Below, in pieces: positions 42,429 through 54,437 of a DNA stretch of 64,000 nucleotides. Below the pieces are notes generated by a model. That model was not told the origin of the DNA. It did not search any database and saw nothing but the letters and a program-made list of their open reading frames with translations. The position numbers and the translations under genes are program-made. Within the stretch, counting starts at the first letter, position 1. Each line of letters begins with the position of its first letter. Source of the stretch: Scolanthus callimorphus (Eukaryota; Cnidaria; Anthozoa; Actiniaria; Edwardsiidae); NCBI GenBank assembly GCA_033964015.1, contig CM066912.1, positions 15,163,399-15,227,398 of the forward strand. Reading direction: 5' to 3'.

Positions 42429-42864
42429 GTTAGTCTGGCATCTTATTCCGCACGTTCCGCACTCCACACTTATACTCAGTTCCACTCAACAATTTCATCT
42501 ATTTCTTGTCTAACATCACATTGCTGGTTACCAAAATAAATGAGCAAATGCCCCAAAACCCTGACATTTTCCAAATTAGTATTATCATAGTAGGTGCGCG
42601 TTTTTGTCGTTTCACATCACGTTTTCATCTGCAGCTGGTTTCCTACGCTGTTAATAGGTGAGAATTAGCCAAAATCTTGCAATTTAGCACCACATTGTGG
42701 TGCATTTGGGCCGTCCCTAAAGGAAAAGTCCAAAATTTACCGGGAAGGAGCATGCTCTACCCTACCATCCATCCATACGCACATACGGCCCATCTATCTT
42801 TTTATCCCACTGTGTCACAGCCATTGATGATCTTCAGTAATCTCTTTTGTCGCTTGGAATTCAG

Positions 42865-43041
42865 GTTGTAAAACCAGTGGTGACGCAACACAGTGCTATG
42901 GCTGTCGCTATGCTGTAGCAGGTCAGTCGAGTGGAAAGAGGAGGCGACGAAGTGGAACAGGCGCACATGAAATACCAACTGTTGAGTGTTTGGATTGGTG
43001 TCCTGAGAATCAAACTCCCAACAAGGACCAAGAATGTCAAG
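42865..43041 (+). CDS. Pentraxin-domain protein, Cys-rich exon 2
   Basis: The acceptor CGCTTGGAATTCAG precedes 42865 and the donor GTGTGT starts at 43042. Phase 1 in, phase 1 out. It adds CKTSGDATQCYGCRYAVAG, a dibasic cluster GKRRRRS that looks like a furin-type cleavage site, and ECLDWCPENQTPNKDQECQ. The six cysteines with four in the previous exon suggest a disulphide-linked secreted module just before the lectin domain. The module was not identified by name. Confidence 0.75.
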
Positions 43042-43203
43042 GTGTGTAGTGTGATGCAGTACAGTATACAGGAACTGCGCACCTCTTGTGACGAGATGCA
43101 TGTGTTCATGGCGAAAACATGCAATGCTTCGGAAGGGCTCTCTGTATCGGATATCGTATGAATGTATGCATGGCTTACACGTGCTAATGTTATTTGTTAT
43201 CAG

Positions 43204-43438
43204 AAACAACTCAGCTGAACTTCACCGAGCCAAGCACGCATGCACAGGCAGTCATCAGAGGTGTGGACCTACTGAGGAAGTTCTCCTTCTGTATCTGGAC
43301 CGCGCTGAATTACGAGCCCAATTACGGCACGTATCACATCTTTAACTACACTCAGCCGGCGCAAGAAGATCCTGTGTTCCGCCTGGACATGACGAGAAAA
43401 GATAATGAGGTCTCCATGATGTTCAGAGTGGGAGGGAG
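43204..43438 (+). CDS. Pentraxin-domain protein, first half of the lectin domain
   Basis: The acceptor TTGTTATCAG precedes 43204 and the donor GTATGG starts at 43439. Phase 1 in, phase 2 out. It encodes AVIRGVDLLRKFSFCIWTAL and YGTYHIFNYTQ, followed by FRLDMTRKDNEVSMMFRVGG. The pattern of strands (core FSFCIW, then a Y-H-I-F-N-Y strand) is that of pentraxin / LamG-like jelly-roll domains, where the first conserved Cys lies in this strand. Confidence 0.82.
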
Positions 43439-43923
43439 GTATGGGGTAGTGTTGTTCTTACCCGAAAATGGATCCAGCTCGTATGACAATGGCATCACTT
43501 CTCAAATTCCCCATGACAAGGGGCATCCAGACCATTTGACTTTTTTTTTGGGGGGGGGTATTGTTTTAAAATTCTGCAAGAATTGTTTTAAAATTCTCAA
43601 CGATGGTGCATGATATTTATTTGGAAAATACATAACGAATTTGATCTGCAGGGATTTGTTTTCCGCCTTTTGGGCCATGCAGGATTTCTTTTTCGAAAAC
43701 TTCATACCCCCTCAAGAGTCAAATGATCGACCCCTTGCACTCGATGGAAACGCGATGTCGTTTTTTAACAACTTAATCAGCTAATAAACTAAATTCTTGC
43801 TATATTTATCTCGCATATGCCAGTTTATTTAACTCAAATGCTTAGCTCATTGTGAAGTTTCAGCGCAAAAAGACCTGTACTTCTTGATAGGTTGTCCTGA
43901 TAAGCTCGTTCTGTTTTTGATAG

Positions 43924-44368
43924 TGAAATAAAGTTCCCTTTGGATGATGACTTGCAATGGCACCGCTTCTGTATCACACGAGACAGCGGCACGGGAATGG
44001 TAACCGCGTACAAGGACAAAACACGCATCTCTTCACACGACACCCAGATCAGAGAGAAGACGCTGGCTAAAGGCGAAGGAGAACTAATGCTGGGACTGGA
44101 CTCAAGTCTGAAAGTGACGGTCTCTGACATGGGCTTCTGGGATATGGTGTTAGTCTATGAAGATTTACGGCCCCATTTCAACTCGTGCGGACAAGTGGCA
44201 GGGAATAATGTAGACTGGTTCGATATCATCGGTGCTATTGAAGGGGCGCTGCCTACCAAAAGGGGAAAGAGAAGTCTCTCGTCTTATGAGCAGGGAGGAA
44301 ATGGGAGGAGGAAATGGGAGGGAGGAAACGCCGCGCGGCGTTATGGAGGTAAATACATAAGGCAATGA
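43924..44368 (+). CDS. Pentraxin-domain protein, second half of the lectin domain
   Basis: The acceptor TTTTTGATAG precedes 43924, completing a Ser codon. LQWHRFCITRDSGTGMVTAY matches the W-H-x-C-V/I-T signature of pentraxins, and its Cys should pair with the Cys in FSFCIW. ELMLGLDSS, then MGFWDMVLVYEDLRPHFNSC and GNNVDWFDI are the C-terminal strands: the last Cys plus GNxxDW is typical. A basic tail with RGKRS (furin-like) follows. The frame stops at 44368, which gives 327 residues from 42302. A good donor (GGAG/GTAAAT, 44349) leaves open a longer spliced form. Calcium-binding residues of classical pentraxins (the D/E-rich loop) are not obvious. Probably a secreted or surface lectin. Confidence 0.85.
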
Positions 44369-45036
44369 ATGAACGATCCAAAAAGGCTATAGTGCCATGA
44401 TAAGATAGCAAGAGATGGCAGTCCAATACCCTAGGATATAGTTGCTTACTCTCGTGTTCGTACTTATATATGTGTGTGTATTCTTACATTATTTGGTAAA
44501 ACACTCATGTAATATTGTTACGCAGTGCCAACTAAAATCTGTCTGTCTGTCTGTCATGTACTACTAACGCACCGCATGTCACTATATGTAATAGTTTACT
44601 TTACAGGGAATTTTTGAGAATGTACATGGAAACAGTTAAATGTTATGAATTTTGTTCCATTATTTATTTTTTTGGAGTTTAAGCTTAATATATGTGAGTA
44701 TCGCTGGCTTATTGCTCAGCGCTCGCTGCGACGAAGAGCGATTAAAAAATTCATGTTTTCTCTGCTATATAATATGCTATAATATCCGGCGTATAAGAAA
44801 TTATTATATGACATTGATAGTACGCGCGCTCTGATTGGCTGATTTTCGGTCTGATATTTTCGCGTATCAGATTTGAGACTTTGTTTACAATTTTCACGGC
44901 GCGAAATTCGACATTTTCCTTGATAAACAAGAAGTTTATAAACAAAATAAAACAAAAAGCAACTTTGCTGTATTTTTTTCCGGCGAAGCTATTTTAAATT
45001 TAAAAATAGATATTTCAAAAACTCTGAGAGAGAGAG
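44369..45036. other. 3' flank, no further gene recognised
   Basis: Contains CTGTCTGTCTGTCTG near 44540, TTTAATGAAC-poor AT-rich text and a CTGATTGGCT at 44831-44840 followed by a small hairpin (TCTGATATTTTCGCGTATCAGA near 44850). No exon was found that would continue from the donor at 44349. Confidence 0.45.
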
Positions 45037-45050
45037 AGTCTCGAGAGAGT

Positions 45051-45092
<42 letters not shown>
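45023..45092. repeat. (AG)n microsatellite
   Basis: Near-pure GAGAGA of about 70 bp, ending GAGCGATAGG. Confidence 0.95.
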
Positions 45093-45095
<3 letters not shown>

Positions 45096-45102
45096 TAGGA
45101 CT

Positions 45103-45258
45103 GTGGCGGTTTTGTAACTTCGGTCTGGCGGTTTTGTAACCTTGTGGCGGTTTGGTAACCTGCCCGACTGGCGGTTTGGTAACGTGGCGGTTTTGTAACC
45201 TGGCCGTGGCGGTTTGGTAACCTAGTGGCGGTTTGGTAACCTGTGGCGGTTTTGTAAC
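45103..45258 (+). repeat. Cluster of GTGGCGGTTTTGTAAC motifs, 8 copies
   Basis: The 14-16-bp motif TGGCGGTTTKGTAAC recurs 8 times, all in the same orientation, with variable short spacers. Exact copies of GTGGCGGTTTTGTAAC also occur at 60100-60115 (+), 60491-60506 (+) and 60662-60677 (-). Variable spacing with a conserved core suggests a protein-binding or element-terminal motif more than a simple minisatellite. Confidence 0.8.
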
Positions 45259-45439
45259 CGTGGGCGATTGGTACCGATGGGATCCGCCATTAAAGAAAGG
45301 CTGCGGGAATCGGGCCACCTTTTGACCTTCAAATTTCTTTTCATAACAAGATACGAAAAAGGAAAGGATATATACGACTTATTTATGGGTTGCTGAATGG
45401 AAAGAGCATATAATTTGAGAGCAATAGAACATAGAATCA

Positions 45440-45645
45440 AATAGATTGCACTTCATTCCAAGATGGCGGCATCGCTGGGACGGCATGGCATGTGGTTTTG
45501 TGGACTTTGTATTGGTTGACATGGATCTCAGACTTGAAAAGCCTGTTTATGAACCGCTACGTCAAGGGAAGGAGCTACTTGTGATCTGATGCCGAAATAA
45601 CAGCATTAAACACTGGCGTACTCGCTGCAAACGATCGCAGTCGAA
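45440..45645 (+). ncRNA. Candidate first exon with YY1-type start (AAGATGGCGGC)
   Basis: AAGATGGCGGC at about 45461 is the YY1/initiator motif common at first exons. The ATG inside it opens only about 19 codons (MAASLGRHGMWFCGLCIG). A good donor, GAA/GTAAGTAT, follows at 45646. A strong acceptor (TTTCTTTTACAG) lies after the minisatellite at 54680, with AATAAA at 54958-54963. A two-exon, mostly non-coding transcript with the whole minisatellite in its intron would fit. Confidence 0.3.
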
Positions 45646-46072
45646 GTAAGTATTCTTATACGCTTGGAGTTTGTGGTTTTTTGTTCACGTCATCAGTTAT
45701 TTTAACTCAATTTAAGCTATTGCGATTTCATTTTGTTCATTTTAACTATTGACTTAGCACCAAGATACAGTAAAACTGCTTTGACAATATTAAGTACACA
45801 ATAAAGGTGTTTATTTAGTTCGCTTTGATTTTAGATGTGTGTGTTCACAGCAGGAAACAAGTGCAAGATAATGCCAACCAAGATAATTCCTCTTTGCATC
45901 CTTTGAAATGGACCACATGAACATGAACACAAGTACAGGTACTGTAAGCTGTTGGCATTGGTTTTGTCTTTTTCAATCTTGTAGAATACTTTGTGTTATA
46001 TTCAAGTGCAAGCAAACTTAAACAGTCATGAAGAAACATTATAGAAAGGTTATATCCATTAACACCATGTCT

Positions 46073-49000
46073 GTCTACTGCGGGTATGTCTGTTGTGTCA
46101 GCTATGCCAGTCATGCCTGTTACATCTGTCTACACCAGTCATGTGTTATATCTGTCCACACCGGTCATGTCTTTATATCTGTCTACACCGGTCATGTCTT
46201 TATATCTGTCTACACCGGTCATGTCTTTATATCTGTCTACACCGGTCATGTCTTTATATCTGTCTACACTGGTCATGTCTTTATTCCCTGTCTACACCAC
46301 TCATGTCTTTAATATTATATCTGTCTGCACCGCTCATGTCTTTATATCTGTCTACTCTGGTCATGTCTTTATATCTGTCTACACCGGTCATGTATTTATG
46401 TGTGTCTACACAGGTCATGTCTTTATGTCGGTCTACACCGGTCATGTCTTTATATCTGTCTACACTGGTCATGTCTTTATATCTGTCTACACTGGTCATG
46501 TCTTTATATCTGTCTACACTGGTCATGTCTTTATATCTGTCTACACTGGTCATGTCTTTATATCTGTCTACACCGGTCATGTCTTTATCATCTGTCTACA
46601 CCGGTCATGTCTTCATATCTGTCTACACTGGTCATGTCTTTATATCTGTCTACACCGGTCATGTCTTTATATCTGTCTACACTGGTCATGTCTTCATATC
46701 TGTCTACACTGGTCATGTCTTTATATCTGTCTACACCGGTCATGTATTTATGTGTGTCTACACCGGTCATGTCTTTATGTTGGTCTACACCGGTCATGTC
46801 TTTATATCGGTCATGTCTTTATATATTATGTCTACACTGGTCATGTCTTTATATCGGTCATGTCTTTATATCTGTCTACACTGGTCATGCTTGTTATGTG
46901 TCTACACTGGTTATGTCTGTTATATTTGTCTACACCGGCCATGTCTTTACTATATCTGTCTATGTACGCTGGTCGTGTCTTTAATCTGTCTACACTGGTT
47001 ATGTCTTTGTATCTGTCTACACCGGTCATGTCTGTTATATCTGTCTACACTGGTCATGTCTTTATATAGGTCATGCCTTTATATCTGTCTACACTGGTCA
47101 TGCCTTTATCTGTCTACACCACTCATGTCTTTATATCTGTCTACACCGGTCATGTCTTTATATTCTGTCTACACCGGTCATGTCTTTATATCTGTCTACA
47201 CTGCTCATGTCTTTATATTCTGTCTACACCGGTCATGTCTTGATATCTGTCATGTCTTTATATCTGTCTACACTGGTCATGTCTTTATATTCTGTCTACA
47301 CTGGTCATGTCTTTATATCTGTCTACACCGGTCATGTCTTTATATCTGTCTACACCGGTCATGTCTTTATATCTGTCTACACCGGTCATGTCTTTATATC
47401 TGTCTGCACCACTCATGTCTATAATCTGTCTACACTGGTCATGTCTTTATATCTGTCTACACTGGTCATGTCTTTAATAATATCTGTCTACACTGCTCAT
47501 GTCTTTATATCTGTCTGCACCACTCATGTCTATAATCTGTCTACACTCTGGCTGGTCATGTCTTTATATCTGTCTACACTGGTCATGTCTTTAATAATAT
47601 CTGTCTACACCGGTCATGTCTTTATATTCTGTCTACACTAGTCATGTCTTTATATCTGTCTACACCACTCATGTCTATAATCTGTCTACACTGGTCATGT
47701 CTTTATATCTGTCTACACTGGTCATGTCTTTATATCTGTCTACACTGGTCATGTCTTTATATCTGTCTACACTGGTCATGTCTTTATATCTGTCTGCACC
47801 ACTCATGTCTATAATCTGTCTACACTGGTCATGTCTTTATATCTGTCTACACTGGTCATGTCTTTATATCTGTCTACACTGGTCATGTCTTTATATCTGT
47901 CTACACTGGTCATGTCTTTATATCTGTCTACACTGGTCATGTCTTTATATCTGTCTACACTGGTCATGTCTTTATATCTGTCTACACTGGTCATGTCTTT
48001 ATATCTGTCTACACTGGTCATGTCTTTATATCTGTCTACACCACTCATGTCTATAATCTGTCTACACTGGTCATGTCTTTATATCTGTCTACACTGGTCA
48101 TGTCTTTATATCTGTCTACACTGGTCATGTCTTTATATCTGTCTACACTGGTCATGTCTTTATATCTGTCTACACCACTCATGTCTATAATCTGTCTACA
48201 CTGGTCATGTCTTTATATCTGTCTACACTGGTCATGTCTTTATATCTGTCTACACTGGTCATGTCTTTATATCTGTCTACACTGGTCATGTCTTTATATC
48301 TGTCTGCACCACTCATGTCTATAATCTGTCTACACTGGTCATGTCTTTATATCTGTCTACACTGGTCATGTCTTTATATCTGTCTACACCGGTCATGTCT
48401 TTATATCTGTCTACACCGGTCATGTCTTTATATCGGTCATGTCTTTATATCTGTCTACACTGGTCATGCTTGTTATGTGTCTACACTGGTTATGTCTGTT
48501 ATATTTGTCTACACCGGCCATGTCTTTACTATATCTGTCTATGTACGCTGGTTGTGTCTTTAATCTGTCTACACTGGTTATGTCTTTGTATCTGTCTACA
48601 CCGGTCATGTCTGTTATATCTGTCTACACTGGTCATGTCTTTATATAGGTCATGCCTTTATATCTGTCTACACTGGTCATGTCTTCAGTACATGTACGTA
48701 CTTGTCTACACTGGTCATGTCTTTATATTCTGTCTACACCGGTGATGTCTTTATATCTGTCTACGCTGATCATGTCTTTATATCTGTCTACACTAGTCAT
48801 GTCTTTATATCTGTCTACACCACTCATGTCTATAATCTGTCTACACTGGTCATGTCTTTATATCTGTCTACACCGGTCATGTCTTTATATCTGTCTACAC
48901 CGGTCATGTCTTTAATAATATCTGTCTACACTGCTCATGTCTTTATTATCTGTCTACTCTGGTCATGTCTTTATATCTTTCTACACCGGTCATGTCTTTA

Positions 49001-51904
49001 TCATCTGTCTACACCGGTCATGTCTTTATATCTGTCTACATCGGTCTTGTGTGTTATATCTGTCTTCACCGGTCATGTCTGATCTGTCTACACCGGTCAT
49101 GTCTTTATATCTGTCTACACTGGTCATGTCTTTATATCTTTCTAAACCGGTCATGTCTTTATCATCTGTCTACACCGGTCATGTCTTTATATCTGTCTAC
49201 ACTGGTCATGTCTTTATATCTTTCTAAACCGGTCATGTCTTTATCATCTGTCTACACCGGTCATGTCTTTATATCTGTCTACACCGGTCATGTCTTTATA
49301 TCTGTCTACACCGGCCATGTCTTCATATCTGTCTACACTGGTCATGTCTTTATATCTGTCTACACCGGTCATGTATTTATGTGTGTCTACACCGGTCATG
49401 TCTTTATGTTGGTCTACACCGGTCATGTCTTTATATCTGTCTACACCGGTCATGTCTTTATATCGGTCATGTCTTTATATCTGTCTACACTGGTCATGTC
49501 TTTATATCGGTCATGTCTTTATATCTGTCTACACTGGTCATGCTTGTTATGTGTCTACACTGGTTATGTCTGTTATATTTGTCTACACCGGCCATGTCTT
49601 TACTATATCTGTCTATGTACGCTGGTCGTGTCTTTAATCTGTCTACACTGGTCATGTCTTTATATCTGATTACACCGGTCATGTCTTTATATCTGTATAC
49701 ACCGGTCATGTCTTTATATCTGTCTACACCGGCCATGTCTTCATATCTGTCTACACTGGTCATGTCTTTATATCTCTCTACACTGCTCATGTCTTTTTAT
49801 CTGTCTACACTGATCATGTCTACATCGGTCATGTGTGTTATATCTGTCTTCACGGTCATGTCTGATCTGTCTACACCGGTCATGTCTTTATATCTGTCTA
49901 CTCTGGTCATGTCTTTATATCTTTCTACACCGGTCATGTCTTTATATCTGTCTACACCGGTCGTGTCTTTATATCTGTCTACACCTGTCATGTCTGTTAT
50001 ATCTGTCTACACAGGTCATGTCTTTATATCTGTCTGCACCACTCATGTCTATAATCTGTCTACACTGGTCATGTCTTTATATCTGTCTACACGGTCATGT
50101 CTTTATATCTGTCTACACCTGTCATGTCTGTTATATCTGTCTACACAGGTCATGTCTTTATATCTGTCTACACCGGTCATGTCTTTATATCTGTCTACAC
50201 CGGTCATGTCTTTATATCTGTCTACACCGGTCATGTCTTTATATCTGTCTACACAGGTCATGTCTGTTATATCTGTCTACACAGGTCATGTCTTTATATC
50301 TGTCTACACTGGTCATGTCTTTATATCTGTCTACACTGGTCATGTCTTTATATCTGTCTACACTGGTCATGTCTTTATATCTGTCTACACTGGTCATGTC
50401 TTTATATCTGTCTACACCACTCATGTCTATAATCTGTCTACACTGGTCATGTCTTTATATCTGTCTACACTGGTCATGTCTTTATATCTGTCTACACTGG
50501 TCATGTCTTTATATCTGTCTACACTGGTCATGTCTTTATATCTGTCTGCACCACTCATGTCTATAATCTGTCTACACTGGTCATGTCTTTATATCTGTCT
50601 ACACTGGTCATGTCTTTATATCTGTCTACACCGGTCATGTCTTTATATCTGTCTACACCGGTCATGTCTTTATATCGGTCATGTCTTTATATCTGTCTAC
50701 ACTGGTCATGCTTGTTATGTGTCTACACTGGTTATGTCTGTTATATTTGTCTACACCGGCCATGTCTTTACTATATCTGTCTATGTACGCTGGTTGTGTC
50801 TTTAATCTGTCTACACTGGTTATGTCTTTGTATCTGTCTACACCGGTCATGTCTGTTATATCTGTCTACACTGGTCATGTCTTTATATAGGTCATGCCTT
50901 TATATCTGTCTACACTGGTCATGTCTTCAGTACATGTACGTACTTGTCTACACTGGTCATGTCTTTATATTCTGTCTACACCGGTGATGTCTTTATATCT
51001 GTCTACGCTGATCATGTCTTTATATCTGTCTACACTAGTCATGTCTTTATATCTGTCTACACCACTCATGTCTATAATCTGTCTACACTGGTCATGTCTT
51101 TATATCTGTCTACACCGGTCATGTCTTTATATCTGTCTACACCGGTCATGTCTTTAATAATATCTGTCTACACTGCTCATGTCTTTATTATCTGTCTACT
51201 CTGGTCATGTCTTTATATCTTTCTACACCGGTCATGTCTTTATCATCTGTCTACACCGGTCATGTCTTTATATCTGTCTACATCGGTCTTGTGTGTTATA
51301 TCTGTCTTCACCGGTCATGTCTGATCTGTCTACACCGGTCATGTCTTTATATCTGTCTACACTGGTCATGTCTTTATATCTTTCTAAACCGGTCATGTCT
51401 TTATCATCTGTCTACACCGGTCATGTCTTTATATCTGTCTACACTGGTCATGTCTTTATATCTTTCTAAACCGGTCATGTCTTTATCATCTGTCTACACC
51501 GGTCATGTCTTTATATCTGTCTACACCGGTCATGTCTTTATATCTGTCTACACCGGCCATGTCTTCATATCTGTCTACACTGGTCATGTCTTTATATCTG
51601 TCTACACCGGTCATGTATTTATGTGTGTCTACACCGGTCATGTCTTTATGTTGGTCTACACCGGTCATGTCTTTATATCTGTCTACACCGGTCATGTCTT
51701 TATATCGGTCATGTCTTTATATCTGTCTACACTGGTCATGTCTTTATATCGGTCATGTCTTTATATCTGTCTACACTGGTCATGCTTGTTATGTGTCTAC
51801 ACTGGTTATGTCTGTTATATTTGTCTACACCGGCCATGTCTTTACTATATCTGTCTATGTACGCTGGTCGTGTCTTTAATCTGTCTACACTGGTCATGTC
51901 TTTA
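46073..51904. repeat. Minisatellite, 27-bp unit, about 210 copies
   Basis: Unit: core CATGTCTTTATATCTGTC followed by TACAC[C/T]GGT. Single-unit variants include CACCACTCATGTCTATAATC and a GGCCATG form. Because 27 is a multiple of three and the unit lacks stops, most frames stay open for hundreds of codons on both strands; these are not genes. A block of 2,242 bp from about 48.05 to 50.29 kb is repeated from about 50.29 kb, forming a higher-order repeat. Confidence 0.95.
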
Positions 51905-51906
51905 TA

Positions 51907-53287
51907 CACTACTGGCAAAAAGAAACGAGACTGAATTTCGCCGAATTTCGGCTAAATTTGCCGAAGTTTGGCGAAAATTGCCGAAAATTCGCAGCAGCCG
52001 AAATATCGGCGAAATTTCGGATGGCCTATTGTCCTGAAGAAACGATATTTCGGAGCGCTCGTCAAGGTTATGAAGCGAATTATCGCTTGCCGAATTTTCG
52101 TTCACCGAATTTTCGTTTTGAAAGGTACTTCACGAGCCGTAAGAGAGGTGTAGAAAATGTACAGCGCTATGATGGCACTTTGTTTTCTCCAGTGCGCGAT
52201 GTAAAGCTAATTAGCAATCACAACGTCCTCGCGATGTTAGGCCGCTAAATACAACACATGCCTTTTTACTGTCTTGTGTTTCTACTTTTATTGAAGATTA
52301 TAATTACACAGTTATTTGTCTTGAAAAGTTTGGAAAAAACTTTGCTTTTCTAAACGACCGCGCGCAAACCGCTTAATTAATTAAAGCTTGGGAAAAACAG
52401 CGGCTAGACGACGCTCAACTTCTCTGCAATTTAAAATTAGTTTGCTACAGTAATCGAGAAGAATTCACTCGTGAATTTTTATAGGTTTTGTAAGCTTGAT
52501 ATAAATTACTTGTAGTCGTTATAAACAAAAGGTTCCCTAGGAAGGAAAGAGCGACAAAAGAAGAAAACAAAAGAAAGTGAGAAATTTTTGCATTCTGAAT
52601 TAGTAATTAGCGTGACTTTCACTTGTTCGATCGACAAATGCAACCATGTTCAACACGGAGCGGGTCAAACTACTAAGTTATGATTGTTTTAAAATTGCTA
52701 ATTCCTGCAAGGGAAATCCAAAGTAGCATTTGCAAAGATAATATCAAAGAATCAGAAGGAAGATTTTAAAACTCAAGTCAACCCTACCTTTTCCCGGCGT
52801 TGCGGAGATGAGTGCGTGACCTCGTGTTCAGGTGAGTTTGTTTACTTTTTCTCCCAAGCCGTTTAAACATTTCCGCGGTATAAAGACCAAGTTCTCTCTT
52901 CTAAAAATGTCAGCTCTCCATTTGTGTTCTCTGTAGTGTTTTTCTTTTTGCCCACAGTCAAGAGAAAGTTTTGATTGTGAGCTGCATTACCATGTCTTGA
53001 CATTGTAACGAAAGTGCGTAGATCATTTATTCATTTACCAAAGTGCGTAGTGGCGTCGCGTGGTCAACATCAACTTGGAAAATTTATTTAAAGAGCTTTG
53101 TAAAACGTACATTTATTCTCCAAAGTCTTCGTCCGAAAATTCGGGAAGCGAATTTTCGCCAAGCGAAAATTCGCTGTTAATCGAGTAAAAGGTCTACCGA
53201 ATTTTCGCCGAATTTTCACGCGAAAATTCGTCTAAACAATGTCCGAAATTCGGCGAAATTCTGTCTCGTTTCTTTTTGCCAGTAGTG
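51907..53287. mobile_element. Tc1/mariner-like non-autonomous element, 1,381 bp, in the minisatellite
   Basis: The terminal inverted repeats CACTACTGGCAAAAAGAAAC (51907) and inverse (to 53287) extend about 45 bp into CGAGACTGAATTTCGCCG-type text. TA flanks each end (51905-51906 and 53288-53289). The uninterrupted site exists at about 49660-49672 (CTTTATATCTGATTACACC), so the insertion is proven by comparison with the sister repeat. No transposase frame. CGAATTTTCGCC-type AT/CG repeats are subterminal. Confidence 0.93.
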
Positions 53288-53289
53288 TA

Positions 53290-54437
53290 TCTGATTACAC
53301 CGGTCATGTCTTTATATCTGTATACACCGGTCATGTCTTTATATCTGTCTACACCGGCCATGTCTTCATATCTGTCTACACTGGTCATGTCTTTATATCT
53401 CTCTACACTGCTCATGTCTTTTTATCTGTCTACACTGATCATGTCTACATCGGTCATGTGTGTTATATCTGTCTTCACCGGTCATGTCTGATCTGTCTAC
53501 ACCGGTCATGTCTTTATATCTGTCTACTCTGGTCATGTCTTTATATCTTTCTACACCGGTCATGTCTTTATATCTGTCTACACCGGTCGTGTCTTTATAT
53601 CTGTCTACACCTGTCATGTCTGTTATATCTGTCTACACAGGTCATGTCTTTATATCTGTCTGCACCACTCATGTCTATAATCTGTCTACACTGGTCATGT
53701 CTTTATATCTGTCTACACCGGTCATGTCTTTATATCTGTCTACACCTGTCATGTCTGTTATATCTGTCTACACAGGTCATGTCTTTATATCTGTCTACAC
53801 CGGTCATGTCTTTATATCTGTCTACACCGGTCATGTCTTTATATCTGTCTACACCGGTCATGTCTTTATATCTGTCTACACCGGTCATGTCTGTTATATC
53901 TGTCTACACCAGTCATGTCTTTATATCTGTCTACACCGGTCATGTCTGTTATATCTGTCTACACCGGTCGTGTCTTTATATCTGTCTACACCTGTCATGT
54001 CTGTTATATCTGTCTACACAGGTCATGTCTTTACATGTATATCTGTCTACACTGGTCATGTCTTTATATCTGTCTACACCAGTCATTTTATATCTGTCTA
54101 CACCAGTCATGTCTTTTTATCTGTCTACACCGGTCGTGTCTTTATATCTGTCTACACCTGTCATGTCTGTTATATCTGTCTACACCGGTCATGTCTTTAT
54201 GTCGGTCTACACTGGTCATGTCTTTATATCTGTCTACACCGGTCATGTCGTTATATTATCTGTCTACACTGGTCATGTCTTTATATCTGTCTACACCAGT
54301 CATGTCTTTATATCTGTCTACACCGGTCATGTCTTTATATCTGTCTACACTGGTCATGTCTTAATATCTGTCTACACTGGTCATGTCTTGATATCTGTCT
54401 GCACCAGTAAAGTCTCTTACATCTGTCTATACTGGTG
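53290..54437. repeat. Minisatellite, 27-bp unit, continuation after the insertion
   Basis: About 42 copies. The first ~600 bp match 49667-50270 variant by variant (offset 3625 = 2242 + 1381 + 2), showing that it is the rest of the second higher-order copy. The last part is more diverged and ends near TGGTGTCATGTCTGCC. Confidence 0.95.

Noticed and set aside
42182..42433. Start of the pentraxin gene at the ATG of 42182
   Set aside because: The first 40 codons run through a transposon terminus. The polypyrimidine tract and AG before 42302 argue for a splice acceptor.
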